From the NCBI RefSeq assembly GCF_049532965.1, contig NZ_CP186694.1, positions 5,084,001 through 5,148,000 of the forward strand: DNA of 64,000 nt. The letters are read 5' to 3'. The position numbers and the translations under genes are program-made. Below, in pieces: positions 24,812 through 32,964 of the stretch. Source of the stretch: Roseateles sp049532965. Its GTDB lineage: Bacteria > Pseudomonadota > Gammaproteobacteria > Burkholderiales > Burkholderiaceae_C. The notes beneath the pieces are model-generated. The model ran no database searches and had not been told where the DNA came from. It worked only from the letters and a program-made list of their open reading frames with translations. The number at the start of each line of letters is the position of its first letter. The first letter of the stretch is position 1.

Positions 24812-26179
24812 TCAGACGAGGCGCAGTTCTTTGGGTTGCGCGCCCGGAAACACGCGCGCCAGCGCTGCGTCCGACAAGCCGAACTGCCGGCGCCACAGGC
24901 CGCCCAGGACGGCCCGGTAGTCGTTGAGCACCGGATAGTCCCGGTTCTGGAACAGCGTGGTGGCGGTGAGCGACACCTGGTCGCCCGCGACCGGACCGCC
25001 GCTCGCAAGCCCGCCGCCCAGCAGCCAGTACACGCTGCCGTGGCCGTGGTCGGTGCCGCGGTTGCCGTTCTCGCGGAAGGTCCGGCCGAACTCGCTGATC
25101 ACCATCACCGTGGTCTGCCGCCACAGGCCGGGCCCCAGTTCGTCAGCGATCGCCGCCAGCCCCCGCCCCAGTTCCTCGAAACGGTTGGCCAACTGGCCCG
25201 TGGCGCCGCCCTGGTTCACGTGCGTGTCCCAGCCGCCGACGTCGATGAAGCCCAGGCTGAAACGCCCCCGCATCAGCGCTGCTATGCGGCGCGCCTCCAG
25301 CTCGAATCCCCGCGCCGGAATCGCGTTGCGCCCGGCCGCGTCCGTCATCGCCTTCATCCTGTCCGGCGACAGGTCGCGCGCCAGCTCCTCCCGCAGCGCC
25401 AGGCCTTCCTCCACCGCGCCGCCCAGCGCCTGGCCCTCGTACATGCGGGTAATCAGCACACGATTCTTCGCATCCACCGCCGGGCGCGCCGTCTCGCGCA
25501 AACCCGCGTTGGCAATGCGCGCCGGTCCGCGGAACGCAATCGGCAATTGATCCGTGAACGACAAGGCCTGTCGCGCGTCCAGCTCCGCCGCGAGGCGGTT
25601 CAGGAAGCCGGAGTTGTAGTTCCGCGTGCCGCCAATCGGTTGGCCGAGCTCGATGCTGTCCTGCGTCTCAAAATGGCTCCGCGACAAATCCTCAGTTCCG
25701 GCGAAGGGAATGAAACGCACCTGGCCCGACTGCGCCAGGCGATACACGCTTTGGCGCAGCGCCGGATGCAGTCCCCAGTCGGCATCGAGCGGGAGCGCAG
25801 CAGCCGGGTCCGAGGCGGAAGGACGCGCGACCGCGATGCGCGGGCGCTGCTCGTAGTAGAAGCTGCTGCCGATCGGGACCAGCAGGTTCGTGGCGTCGTA
25901 GCCGCCACGCAGGAAGACCAGCAGGAAGCGGGGGCGGCCTTCGCCGACTTCGCCGACTTCGCTGACTTCGCCCGAAGCCTGGGGCGCCGGTGCCCCTCTC
26001 CGCTCAGACGCCTGCGCATGCTCGGCATTCGCTTCGACGGGCACCGGCGCCCCAGGCTTCTCCAGACCGAGGTCGGCGGGAGGGGCGGCGGCGGGCGCGG
26101 TGGTCGCGGCGAAGAGGCGGGCCGTCGAGATCGACAGGCCGGCCGCAGACACGGCATGGAGGAGGTGGCGTCGGCGCAT
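24812..26179 (-). CDS. DUF1501 family secreted protein
   Basis: The 455-residue protein matches DUF1501, a family related to sulfatase/alkaline-phosphatase-fold proteins whose function is unknown. It begins with a twin-Arg-like leader (MRRRHLLHAVSAAGLSIS). A low-complexity linker with repeated Glu-Val-Gly/Ser follows (about residues 69-80), then core motifs FLRGGYDATNLLVP, FIDVGGWDTHVNQGG, VMVISEFGRTFRENGN and GTDHGHGS. Its ATG starts one base after the DUF1800 stop, so the two are one translational unit. The pairing of these two families is widespread. The products are probably exported together. Confidence 0.85.
   Translation of the reverse strand: MRRRHLLHAVSAAGLSISTARLFAATTAPAAAPPADLGLEKPGAPVPVEANAEHAQASERRGAPAPQASGEVSEVGEVGEGRPRFLLVFLRGGYDATNLLVPIGSSFYYEQRPRIAVARPSASDPAAALPLDADWGLHPALRQSVYRLAQSGQVRFIPFAGTEDLSRSHFETQDSIELGQPIGGTRNYNSGFLNRLAAELDARQALSFTDQLPIAFRGPARIANAGLRETARPAVDAKNRVLITRMYEGQALGGAVEEGLALREELARDLSPDRMKAMTDAAGRNAIPARGFELEARRIAALMRGRFSLGFIDVGGWDTHVNQGGATGQLANRFEELGRGLAAIADELGPGLWRQTTVMVISEFGRTFRENGNRGTDHGHGSVYWLLGGGLASGGPVAGDQVSLTATTLFQNRDYPVLNDYRAVLGGLWRRQFGLSDAALARVFPGAQPKELRLV
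25941..25975. repeat. Short 9-base tandem repeat inside DUF1501 gene
   Basis: Nearly four copies of a 9-base unit (ttcgccgac) occur in frame and encode the Glu-Val-Gly/Ser linker between leader and core of the DUF1501 protein. As the unit is a multiple of three, copy changes would only lengthen or shorten the linker. Confidence 0.75.
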
Positions 26180-26180
26180 G

Positions 26181-27746
26181 TCAGCGATACATGAAGTCAG
26201 GACTGGAGAGCAGCAGCGTGAGCCATTGCTGCGGCGACGTGGCCTGCGCCAGCGCGCCGCGCGTCGTCTGCCCGAGCATCGGCTCCGTGCGGGCGCGTAG
26301 CGCCTTCAGGTCGGGCAACGGCACCGGGATCGTCGTTCCCTCCGGGCGGAACAGCGCCGCAGCGCCGCCACCCATCTGTCGCGCAATCTCGAAGCGCTGC
26401 GTCATCTGGCCCGGGCTGTTCCACGCGTCAGCCGTCATCGGGTAACCGTCCGGCGTCTGCTTGTCGTAGAGACCCTGGCCCAGGCGTCGCAGCCAGTTCT
26501 GCAAGGGCTGCGCGTTCTGCAATTCGCGTTGCTCGAATCCGGCACGCAGGCTCGACAGCACGTAGTGATGCGGATCCTTGAACTTCGGCGTTTCGGCCGA
26601 CGCGAAGTGCGGCGAGTCGAACATCGGTCGCAGCGTCGCGCGGATGTCGCCCTTCGTGCGGTGGAAGGCGGTAGACATCGCGTCGACGACGTCCGGCGGC
26701 GGTTGGTCGCTCAGGAAGAAGACCGCCAGCTTGCGGGAAACGAAGCGCGCGGTGGCCGGCTGCGCTGTGAGCAGGTCCAGCACCTCGTCAAGCTCCTCGG
26801 CACCACGGCCCTTGATCATGTGGCCCAGCACCTGTTTGTCGCCAAAGTCGTGCCGGGCCGGGTGGAACTCGAACAAGCCGTCGCGCCGGTACAGCTTCTC
26901 GAAACGCGGCGCGACCTTGGCCGGCTCCGGGTCGATGCGAACGCCAAACCCCGTGAGCACCCGCGCCAGCTCCTGGACGTCGCGCTGCGTGTAGCCGCCA
27001 TCGACGCCCATCGTGTGCAGCTCCAGCAGCTCGCGCGCGTAGTTCTCGTTGAGGCCGCGCGCGGCGTTCTGGTCGTTGTCCAGGTAGCGCAGCATGGCCG
27101 GGTGGCGAGCCACCGCGCCCAGCATCGCCCGGAACGAGCCCAGGGCATGCGGGCGCAGCGCGCGATCCTGGTAATCCGCGAGTAGCAGCCGGATGTCGCG
27201 CTTGGCCTGGTGGACATTGAAGTGGTTGAACCAGAACCACGCCACGTGTTCGAGCAACTGCTGCTCGGAGTACAGCTCGCGCAGCAGCTGTCGCTCGCCG
27301 GTCTCGCGAGCGGCCAGGCCCAGCGCCTCCTGATACGCCTTGCGCGCGGCGACGCGCTCTTCTTCCGTCGCGTCCTTGTCTCCCCGGCGCCGCAACGATT
27401 CGGCCGCCCAGACGCGAGTCGCGACCTCCCCCTGGCTGATGCCCAATGCATCGACGCGTGCCTGGATCGGCGCGGGCAGCGGCGCGTCGGGATCGGCCTT
27501 CAATTGGCGTTCGACGTAGCGGCCCCAGCCCAGGCGCTCCACCTGCGCGAGTTGCGCCTGCGTGGCCCCCCAGCCGAGGCGATTCACGGCGCGCAGGCGC
27601 TGCGGCTCGTCCAGCGCGATGTCGGCGGCCGGCGGCAGGCCGCCGCAGGCGGCAAGTGCGGTCGAGGCGGTGGTGCCGAGCAGCAGCGTTCTTCGGCGCA
27701 CGGGGTACGCGATCGCGAGATGCCGGACGGGGGACGAATCGGACAT
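26181..27746 (-). CDS. DUF1800 family lipoprotein/secreted protein
   Basis: The 521-residue protein has the DUF1800 features: RLGWGAT near the start of the domain, WFWFNHFNVH, a long helical middle, ENYARELLELHTMGVDGGY with a following TQRDVQELARVLTG, and a C-terminal region of helices. Its N-terminus has a basic stretch (RRRTLLLG) and a lipobox-like LAACGG, suggesting a lipoprotein or exported protein. It is the first gene of the DUF1800-DUF1501 pair, separated by one base. Function is unknown; the two families occur together in many Gram-negatives and are predicted to form an exported pair. Confidence 0.87.
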   Translation of the reverse strand: MSDSSPVRHLAIAYPVRRRTLLLGTTASTALAACGGLPPAADIALDEPQRLRAVNRLGWGATQAQLAQVERLGWGRYVERQLKADPDAPLPAPIQARVDALGISQGEVATRVWAAESLRRRGDKDATEEERVAARKAYQEALGLAARETGERQLLRELYSEQQLLEHVAWFWFNHFNVHQAKRDIRLLLADYQDRALRPHALGSFRAMLGAVARHPAMLRYLDNDQNAARGLNENYARELLELHTMGVDGGYTQRDVQELARVLTGFGVRIDPEPAKVAPRFEKLYRRDGLFEFHPARHDFGDKQVLGHMIKGRGAEELDEVLDLLTAQPATARFVSRKLAVFFLSDQPPPDVVDAMSTAFHRTKGDIRATLRPMFDSPHFASAETPKFKDPHHYVLSSLRAGFEQRELQNAQPLQNWLRRLGQGLYDKQTPDGYPMTADAWNSPGQMTQRFEIARQMGGGAAALFRPEGTTIPVPLPDLKALRARTEPMLGQTTRGALAQATSPQQWLTLLLSSPDFMYR

Positions 27747-27794
27747 GCGGCAAGCATGCCGCCCGTCCGTTCGCCATGTCCAGAGGCCTTTGCG

Positions 27795-28277
27795 CTACTT
27801 CACAGTTGTAGCGGACGGCCACAGCGGTGGCGCCTGTCGCATCAGGGCCATCCATCGCTTCGTGCCCATGACGCCTTCGAGCAGGCCGGGCAGGTACACG
27901 TCCGCGTTGAGCCGGGGAAAGTGCAAGCCCAGGCCGGAGGGCGAGATCTCCGCCTCCATCAGGTCGTCCGCCTCCGCGCCGCCAAGTCCCTGCACCAGCC
28001 ACGGCGCGAACGCGAGTTCGACGCCGGTGTCGAGGATAACGAGCACGCGGTCCGTTGCGCCGTCGTAGCGCACGGCGACCGCCGCCGGCAACAGCGAGCG
28101 CTGCAATGCACCCTCGCGGACGGCGGCCTCGTAGCTGTCGCCGTCGATCGTGCCGTCGATCACGCCGTTGATTGCACCGTTGATTGCGCCGTTGATTGCG
28201 CCGTCGATGGCGGTGCGGGGACCGGTGCCGCGGTCGAGCCCGGTACCGAGGGCCGCATCGCGTTCAATGCCGTCCAT
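27795..28277 (-). CDS. DUF2442 domain protein with repeat-bearing N-terminus
   Basis: The last 110 residues match DUF2442: VAVRYDGATDRVLVILDTGVELAF, then ISPSGLGLHFPRLNADVYLPGLLEG and a GTKRWMA end. The first 46 residues are an unusual extension. It is built from four-residue units of the type Ala-Ile-Asn/Asp-Gly encoded by a 12-base tandem repeat. The start at 28277 overlaps the end of the DUF4160 gene by 14 bases, so the pair is translationally coupled. DUF4160/DUF2442 neighbours recur in many genomes and have a toxin-antitoxin-like gene size and order, but I know of no demonstrated function. Confidence 0.75.
   Translation of the reverse strand: MDGIERDAALGTGLDRGTGPRTAIDGAINGAINGAINGVIDGTIDGDSYEAAVREGALQRSLLPAAVAVRYDGATDRVLVILDTGVELAFAPWLVQGLGGAEADDLMEAEISPSGLGLHFPRLNADVYLPGLLEGVMGTKRWMALMRQAPPLWPSATTVK
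28141..28212. repeat. Six-copy 12-base tandem repeat in DUF2442 gene
   Basis: Six adjacent units of the form ccgttgattgcg, with ccgtcgat variants at the ends; two copies are identical and a third differs at one base. The repeat is in frame and encodes the Ile-Asn/Asp-Gly-rich N-terminal extension. Such a unit could vary in number between strains without shifting the frame. Confidence 0.8.
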
Positions 28278-28512
28278 GGAGCGCCCTCCAGTCGGCGACG
28301 AGGCGCGGCATCTGGCCCGCCAGCATCTCGGCGATGCGGTTCAGCCGCGCGTGGGGAAAGAAGTGGCTCTCGCGCAGTTCGAGCGGACCGTCCGGGCCGC
28401 GGAGTTCGAAACGCGCCTCGCCGCCATGGCCCATCACGTGGACCTGGCACGGGCGCTGATCGTTCAGGTAGATCACCGCCCGCAGTCCGTTGAACTTCAG
28501 GATCGTCGGCAT
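28264..28512 (-). CDS. DUF4160 domain protein
   Basis: This 82-residue protein matches DUF4160: MPTILKFNGLRAVIYLNDQR at the N-terminus, a short HVHVMGHGGEARFEL strand, a LELRESHFF segment and a final helix (RLNRIAEMLAGQMPRLVADW). The start at 28512 gives the family N-terminus; a longer frame to 28659 has no similarity. It overlaps the following DUF2442 gene by 14 bases. The fold and pairing resemble small toxin-antitoxin modules, which is inference. Between 28513 and 28687 I see no gene. Confidence 0.82.
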   Translation of the reverse strand: MPTILKFNGLRAVIYLNDQRPCQVHVMGHGGEARFELRGPDGPLELRESHFFPHARLNRIAEMLAGQMPRLVADWRALHGRH

Positions 28513-28687
28513 GTCGGAAGCCGGTCCGCTCTCGCCGGACCGCCCTGGGAAGTGGCACAGGGCATCGAGCTTCCCCGGCTTCCCGGTGACGCGCCTTGAC
28601 GGATGTCGAAGAACGCGCCCCGCGATGCCGCGCTCCCCCTTGAGGGCGGCAGCGCGCACCGGCGTGGCGCGTTCGGCGACGCGGACC

Positions 28688-31600
28688 TCAGAGCTCCGCC
28701 ACGCCCTTCACCCGCTCGGGGGCCTTCGTCAGCGGCACGACAGCGACCGGGGCCTCCACCGCACGGCCATGGAAGCGGTCGAGCAGGTCCTTCCATTGCG
28801 CGCGCACCGTGACCACGTTCGCCAGCTTCACATGGCCGTAGCCGCGGATGCCCTCGGGCAGGCGGGCCAGCTTCACGGCGAGCTCCAGCCGGTCGGCGCT
28901 CAGGTGTGCGAGCAGTTCGTCGACGAGCGCCTCGTAGTCGCGGATCAACTGGCGCTCGATGCGGCGTTCCTCGGTCTTGCCGAAGACGTCGAGCGCACCG
29001 CCGCGCAGGCCCTTGAACTTCGCCAGCGCCTTCAGCGCCTTGAAGGTCCACGAGCCCAGCTCGACCTTCTTCGCACGGCCGTCGGCACCCGGCTTGGCCA
29101 GCAGCGGCGGTGCCATGTGGAAGCTCAGGTGATCCCAGTCCTCGAACTGCGCCTTCAGCGCGGCCTCGAACTTGCCGTCGGTGTACAGGCGCGCGACTTC
29201 GTACTCGTCCTTGATCGCCAGCAGCTTGGCGTAGTAGCGCGCCACGGCCTTCGTCAGGCGCAGGCCCTTGCCGGCATCGCCCAGCGCGGACTCCGCCGCG
29301 CGGACGCGCTGCACCAGCGCTTCGTAGCGCGCGGCGTAGGCGGCGTCCTGGTAGTCGGTGAGGAACGCCTTGCGGCGCGACACCAGACCGGGCTGGCCGT
29401 CCTTGTCGTCGAGCTGGTCGAAGTTGAACCACTGCACCGCCGAGCCCGCAGATCCGCTCTGCTCGCCCGCCAGGCGCCGCAGCGCGTCCGGCGCGGCGAT
29501 CGCGAGCCGGCCCAGCGCGAACGCGGTCTTGTTGTTCTCGACCCCGACGCCGTTGAGCTCGATCGCGCGCATCAGCGCCTCGAAGGACACCGGCACCAGC
29601 CCGCGCTGCCAGCACGCGCCCAGCATCACGATGTTGCTGGGCATGGTGTCGCCCATGAGGCGCTGCGCGATGTCCTGCGCGTCGATGCTGGCGAGCAGGT
29701 CCGCACTTTCGCCAACGGCGTGTCGCATCTTGGCTAGCAGCGACTCGGCCTGCAGGCTCGCATCGGGGTTGCGCACGAAGGCGGCGGTCGGCAACTCGTG
29801 CGTGTTGGCGAGGATCACCGTGCGGCCGGCCTTCACCGTCGAGAGCGCGTCGGCGCTGGCCCCGACGACCATGTCGCAGGCCAGCAGCACATCCGCCTGC
29901 TGCGTGTCGATGCGGACCTGGTTCAGCAGGTCCTGCGTCGGCGCGACGCGCACGAAGGACAGCACCGCGCCGCCCTTCTGCGCGAAGCCCATGAAGTCCA
30001 GCACCGAGCTCTGCTTGCCTTCCAGGTGCGCCGCCATCGTGACGAGCGCGCCGACCGTCACGACGCCGGTGCCGCCGACGCCGGTGACCAGCATGTCGAA
30101 CGGACCGGTCCACGACCACGCCCGCGGCGGCTGGATCGCGGCGATCTCGCGCGCCAGGTCGGCCGGGCCGAACGCGGCGCCGGCGCGCTTCTTCAGCTTC
30201 GCGCCGTGCACCGAGACGAAGCTCGGACAGAAGCCGTTCACGCAGCTGAAGTCCTTGTTGCAGCTGCTCTGCTCGATCGCGCGCTTGCGGCCGAAGTCCG
30301 TCTCCACCGGCACCACCGACAGGCAGTTGCTCGCCTGGCCGCAATCGCCGCAGCCCTCGCACACGGCCTCGTTGATGAAGATGCGCTTGTCGGGGTCGGG
30401 GAACTCGCCCTTCTTGCGACGGCGGCGCTTCTCCGCAGCGCATGTCTGGTCGTAGATCAGCACGGTGACGCCGGCAATCTCGCGCAGCTCGCGCTGGACC
30501 GCGTCGAGTTCGCTCCGGTCATGGAAGGTGGTGCCCGGCGGGAACAGGCCCTGATGGCCGTCGTACTTGCCGATCTCGTCGGAGACGACGACCAGGCGCT
30601 TGACGCCTTCGGCCTCGACCTGGCGCGCGATCTGCGGGACCGAGGTCTGGCCGTCGACCGGCTGGCCGCCGGTCATCGCGACCGCGTCGTTGTAGAGGAT
30701 CTTGTAGGTGATGTTGGCCTTGGCCGCGATGGCCTGCCGGATCGCCAGGTAGCCCGAGTGGTAGTAGGTGCCGTCGCCCAGGTTCTGGAAGACATGCTTC
30801 TCGGTGGTGAAGCGCGAATGGGCCGCCCAGTCGACGCCCTCGGCGCCCATCTGGATCAGGCCGGAAGTGCCGCGCTCCATCCAGCTCGCCATGAAGTGGC
30901 AACCGATGCCGGCCAACGCGCGCGAGCCCTCGGGCAGCCTGGTCGAGGTGTTGTGCGGGCAGCCCGAGCAGAAGTAGGGCTGGCGGCGCACCGCGTCGGC
31001 GCTGTTGGACAGCAGGCAGGGCGTCAGGAAGTCCACCACCAGATGCCGGCGGTCCAGCGCCGGGTTCAGGCGGGCAAGCCAGTCGGCGACGGTCGGCATG
31101 ATGCGCGACGGCCGCAGCTCGCCGAGCGCGCTCAGCACCGCGCCGCCGTGTTCATCGGTCTTGCCGACGACCCGGGGGCGCTGCGCGTCGGGCAGGTGGT
31201 AGAGCAGCTCCTTGATCTGGCGTTCGACGACCGGGGCTTTCTCCTCGATGACCAGCATGTCGGTCAGGCCCTGCGCGAACTCGCGGATGCGCGTCGGCTC
31301 GAGCGGATAGACCAGGCCCACCTTGTAGACGCGCACGCCCGCGGCGGCCAGCGCGTTGGGATCGAGATCCAGGCGCCGCAGCACTTCCATGAAGTCGTAA
31401 TGCGCCTTGCCGACGGTGACGATGCCCAGCGTCGCGCGCGGGCTCACGACGATGTGCTTGTCGATCGAGTTCGTCTTCGCGAAGGCCAGCACCGCGTCGA
31501 TCTTGTGCGCGAGGCGGGATTCCAGCTCCAGCGACGGCAGGTCGACCTGGCGGATGTGGAGGTCGGTCGGCGGCGTGTGGTCGACGGGCAACTCGAAGTC

Positions 31601-32272
31601 CAACGGCACCGCGTCCAGGTCCACCGTCATGCCCGATTCCACGACTTCCGAGATCGCCTTGAAGCCGACCCAGGCGCCCGAGAAGCGCGACAGCGCCCAG
31701 CCGTAGAGGCCGAACTCGAGGTACTCGGCGACGTTGCCCGGATGCACCAGCGGCATCGACCAGGCCTGCAGCGCCAGGTCGCTCTGATGGGGCGTCGACG
31801 AGGACACGCAGCCGTGGTCGTCGCCGCACACGACCAGCACGCCCCCCTGCCTGGCGGTGCCGTAGACGTTCCCATGCTTGAGCGCGTCGCCGGAGCGGTC
31901 CACCCCGGGCCCCTTGCCGTACCACATCGCGAAGACGCCATCGACGGTGCGCTTCGGATCGAGCGCCACGCGTTGCACGCCGAGACAGGCGGTGGCGGCG
32001 AGGTCCTCGTTGATCGCGGGCAGGAAGTTCACCGCGGCCTTGTCGAGGAACTTCTTCGCCTTCCACAGCTGCTGGTCGACCATGCCGAGCGGGCTGCCGC
32101 GGTAGCCGCTGACGAAGCCGGCCGTCTTCAGGCCCTGGCGCTCGTCCTGGGACTTCTGCATCAGCAGCAGCCGAACCAGCGCCTGGGTGCCGGTCAGGAA
32201 GACCTGGCCCGAGCTGGCCGCGAGGTTGTCGGAGAGCTGGTAGGGACGCAGCGCGGGAGTGGCTTCGGACAT
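28688..32272 (-). CDS. Indolepyruvate ferredoxin oxidoreductase family protein (IorA-IorB fusion)
   Basis: The 1194-residue enzyme decarboxylates aryl- or branched-chain 2-oxo acids oxidatively to acyl-CoA, using thiamine diphosphate and an iron-sulfur cluster. Order along the chain: N-terminal pyrimidine-binding domain (SGYRGSPLGMVD); a TPP-binding part with GDGTYYHSGYLAIRQA and NDAVAMTGGQP; a ferredoxin-like cluster with Cys-rich CEGCGDCG and two more Cys groups near 640-690; then the gamma domain (GVGGTGVVTVGAL, DFMGFAQKGGAVLSFVR) and a helical C-terminus. Archaeal IorA and IorB are separate, while this fused form is usual in proteobacteria. A Lrp-type regulator is transcribed divergently 141 bases away. 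Preferred substrate is not readable. Confidence 0.92.
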   Translation of the reverse strand: MSEATPALRPYQLSDNLAASSGQVFLTGTQALVRLLLMQKSQDERQGLKTAGFVSGYRGSPLGMVDQQLWKAKKFLDKAAVNFLPAINEDLAATACLGVQRVALDPKRTVDGVFAMWYGKGPGVDRSGDALKHGNVYGTARQGGVLVVCGDDHGCVSSSTPHQSDLALQAWSMPLVHPGNVAEYLEFGLYGWALSRFSGAWVGFKAISEVVESGMTVDLDAVPLDFELPVDHTPPTDLHIRQVDLPSLELESRLAHKIDAVLAFAKTNSIDKHIVVSPRATLGIVTVGKAHYDFMEVLRRLDLDPNALAAAGVRVYKVGLVYPLEPTRIREFAQGLTDMLVIEEKAPVVERQIKELLYHLPDAQRPRVVGKTDEHGGAVLSALGELRPSRIMPTVADWLARLNPALDRRHLVVDFLTPCLLSNSADAVRRQPYFCSGCPHNTSTRLPEGSRALAGIGCHFMASWMERGTSGLIQMGAEGVDWAAHSRFTTEKHVFQNLGDGTYYHSGYLAIRQAIAAKANITYKILYNDAVAMTGGQPVDGQTSVPQIARQVEAEGVKRLVVVSDEIGKYDGHQGLFPPGTTFHDRSELDAVQRELREIAGVTVLIYDQTCAAEKRRRRKKGEFPDPDKRIFINEAVCEGCGDCGQASNCLSVVPVETDFGRKRAIEQSSCNKDFSCVNGFCPSFVSVHGAKLKKRAGAAFGPADLAREIAAIQPPRAWSWTGPFDMLVTGVGGTGVVTVGALVTMAAHLEGKQSSVLDFMGFAQKGGAVLSFVRVAPTQDLLNQVRIDTQQADVLLACDMVVGASADALSTVKAGRTVILANTHELPTAAFVRNPDASLQAESLLAKMRHAVGESADLLASIDAQDIAQRLMGDTMPSNIVMLGACWQRGLVPVSFEALMRAIELNGVGVENNKTAFALGRLAIAAPDALRRLAGEQSGSAGSAVQWFNFDQLDDKDGQPGLVSRRKAFLTDYQDAAYAARYEALVQRVRAAESALGDAGKGLRLTKAVARYYAKLLAIKDEYEVARLYTDGKFEAALKAQFEDWDHLSFHMAPPLLAKPGADGRAKKVELGSWTFKALKALAKFKGLRGGALDVFGKTEERRIERQLIRDYEALVDELLAHLSADRLELAVKLARLPEGIRGYGHVKLANVVTVRAQWKDLLDRFHGRAVEAPVAVVPLTKAPERVKGVAEL

Positions 32273-32326
32273 GGCTGTCTCCGACCCGAACGAGGGCTCG
32301 CGGGTTCTTGTAGGCTGAGAGGGGAG

Positions 32327-32388
32327 ATTCTTTACGAGAGAATGCGAACTTTCTTGCTCCGTTCGCTCGCGAAGGCCGCTGAACGGAG
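32327..32388. promoter_or_regulatory. Candidate Lrp-type operator and dyad in divergent region
   Basis: The 141-base gap between the oxidoreductase and the Lrp gene is AT-richer than its surroundings. It contains an imperfect palindrome attct-n7-agaat (32327-32343) and a separate dyad ctccgttc/gaacggag (32357-32364 and 32381-32388, 16-base spacer). Lrp/AsnC regulators commonly bind such inverted sites and control both themselves and the divergent gene. The binding assignment is inferred. Confidence 0.4.
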
Positions 32389-32413
32389 TGAATTCAACTC
32401 ATAAGAACGCCAA

Positions 32414-32884
32414 ATGGAACATGAACGTTTCGATCGGGCGACGCGCCTGATCCTGGAGGCGTTGCAGGCGGATGCGCGCCAGAGCACGCAGCAGTTGGCG
32501 GACAAGGTCGGCCTGTCGGCGACGCCGGTGTGGCGCCGCATCAGGGAGCTGGAAGAGCGGGGCGTGATCCGGCGGCAAGTGGCCCTGGTGGACCGGGAGC
32601 AGCTCGGGCTGTCGATCTGCGTGCTGGCGAACGTCAGCCTGGTGAGGCACACCGAGGGCGCGGTGGACGCCTTCGAGGCGATGGTGGCGGGCAGTCCGGA
32701 GATCGTCGAGTGCCAGGCGATCACGGGCGAGGCGGACTACGTGCTGAAGATCGTGGCCCCTGACATGAAGGCCTACGACCAGTTCCTGCAGAGCAAGGTG
32801 TTCCGCGTGCCGGGCGTGGCGAGCGTGCGCAGCAATGTGGTGCTGCGCGAGGTCAAGTACGAGACCGCGTACCCGGTCCCCTGA
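32414..32884 (+). CDS. Lrp/AsnC family transcriptional regulator
   Basis: The 156-residue protein has an N-terminal winged helix-turn-helix (STQQLADKVGLSATPVWRRIRELEERGVI, about 23-52) and a C-terminal amino-acid-sensing RAM domain (VECQAITGEADYVLKIVAPDM). Such regulators sense amino acids and usually control a neighbouring metabolic gene. It is divergent from the indolepyruvate oxidoreductase, so it most likely adjusts 2-oxo acid breakdown to amino acid supply. The start at 32414 gives the standard length. Confidence 0.92.
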   Translation: MEHERFDRATRLILEALQADARQSTQQLADKVGLSATPVWRRIRELEERGVIRRQVALVDREQLGLSICVLANVSLVRHTEGAVDAFEAMVAGSPEIVECQAITGEADYVLKIVAPDMKAYDQFLQSKVFRVPGVASVRSNVVLREVKYETAYPVP

Positions 32885-32911
32885 CGAAGATGACCGATGG
32901 CCTCAATGCGC

Positions 32912-32942
32912 GGGCCTGGCCGGCCGGACGGGCCGCAGGCCC
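32912..32942. terminator. Hairpin between convergent Lrp and dehydrogenase genes
   Basis: A 7-base stem gggcctg/caggccc with a GC-rich loop lies in the 80-base convergent gap. There is no T-run. A direct repeat (gcgcctcagcgcctcagcgc) follows at about 32951-32970. It is a plausible but weak terminator. Confidence 0.35.
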
Positions 32943-32964
32943 TGCATGTCGGCGCCTCAGCGCC

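Noticed and set aside
29798..32404. An 868-residue plus-strand frame across the indolepyruvate oxidoreductase
   Set aside because: Antisense shadow with Arg/Ala/Val/Asp-rich composition; the minus-strand enzyme is unambiguous.
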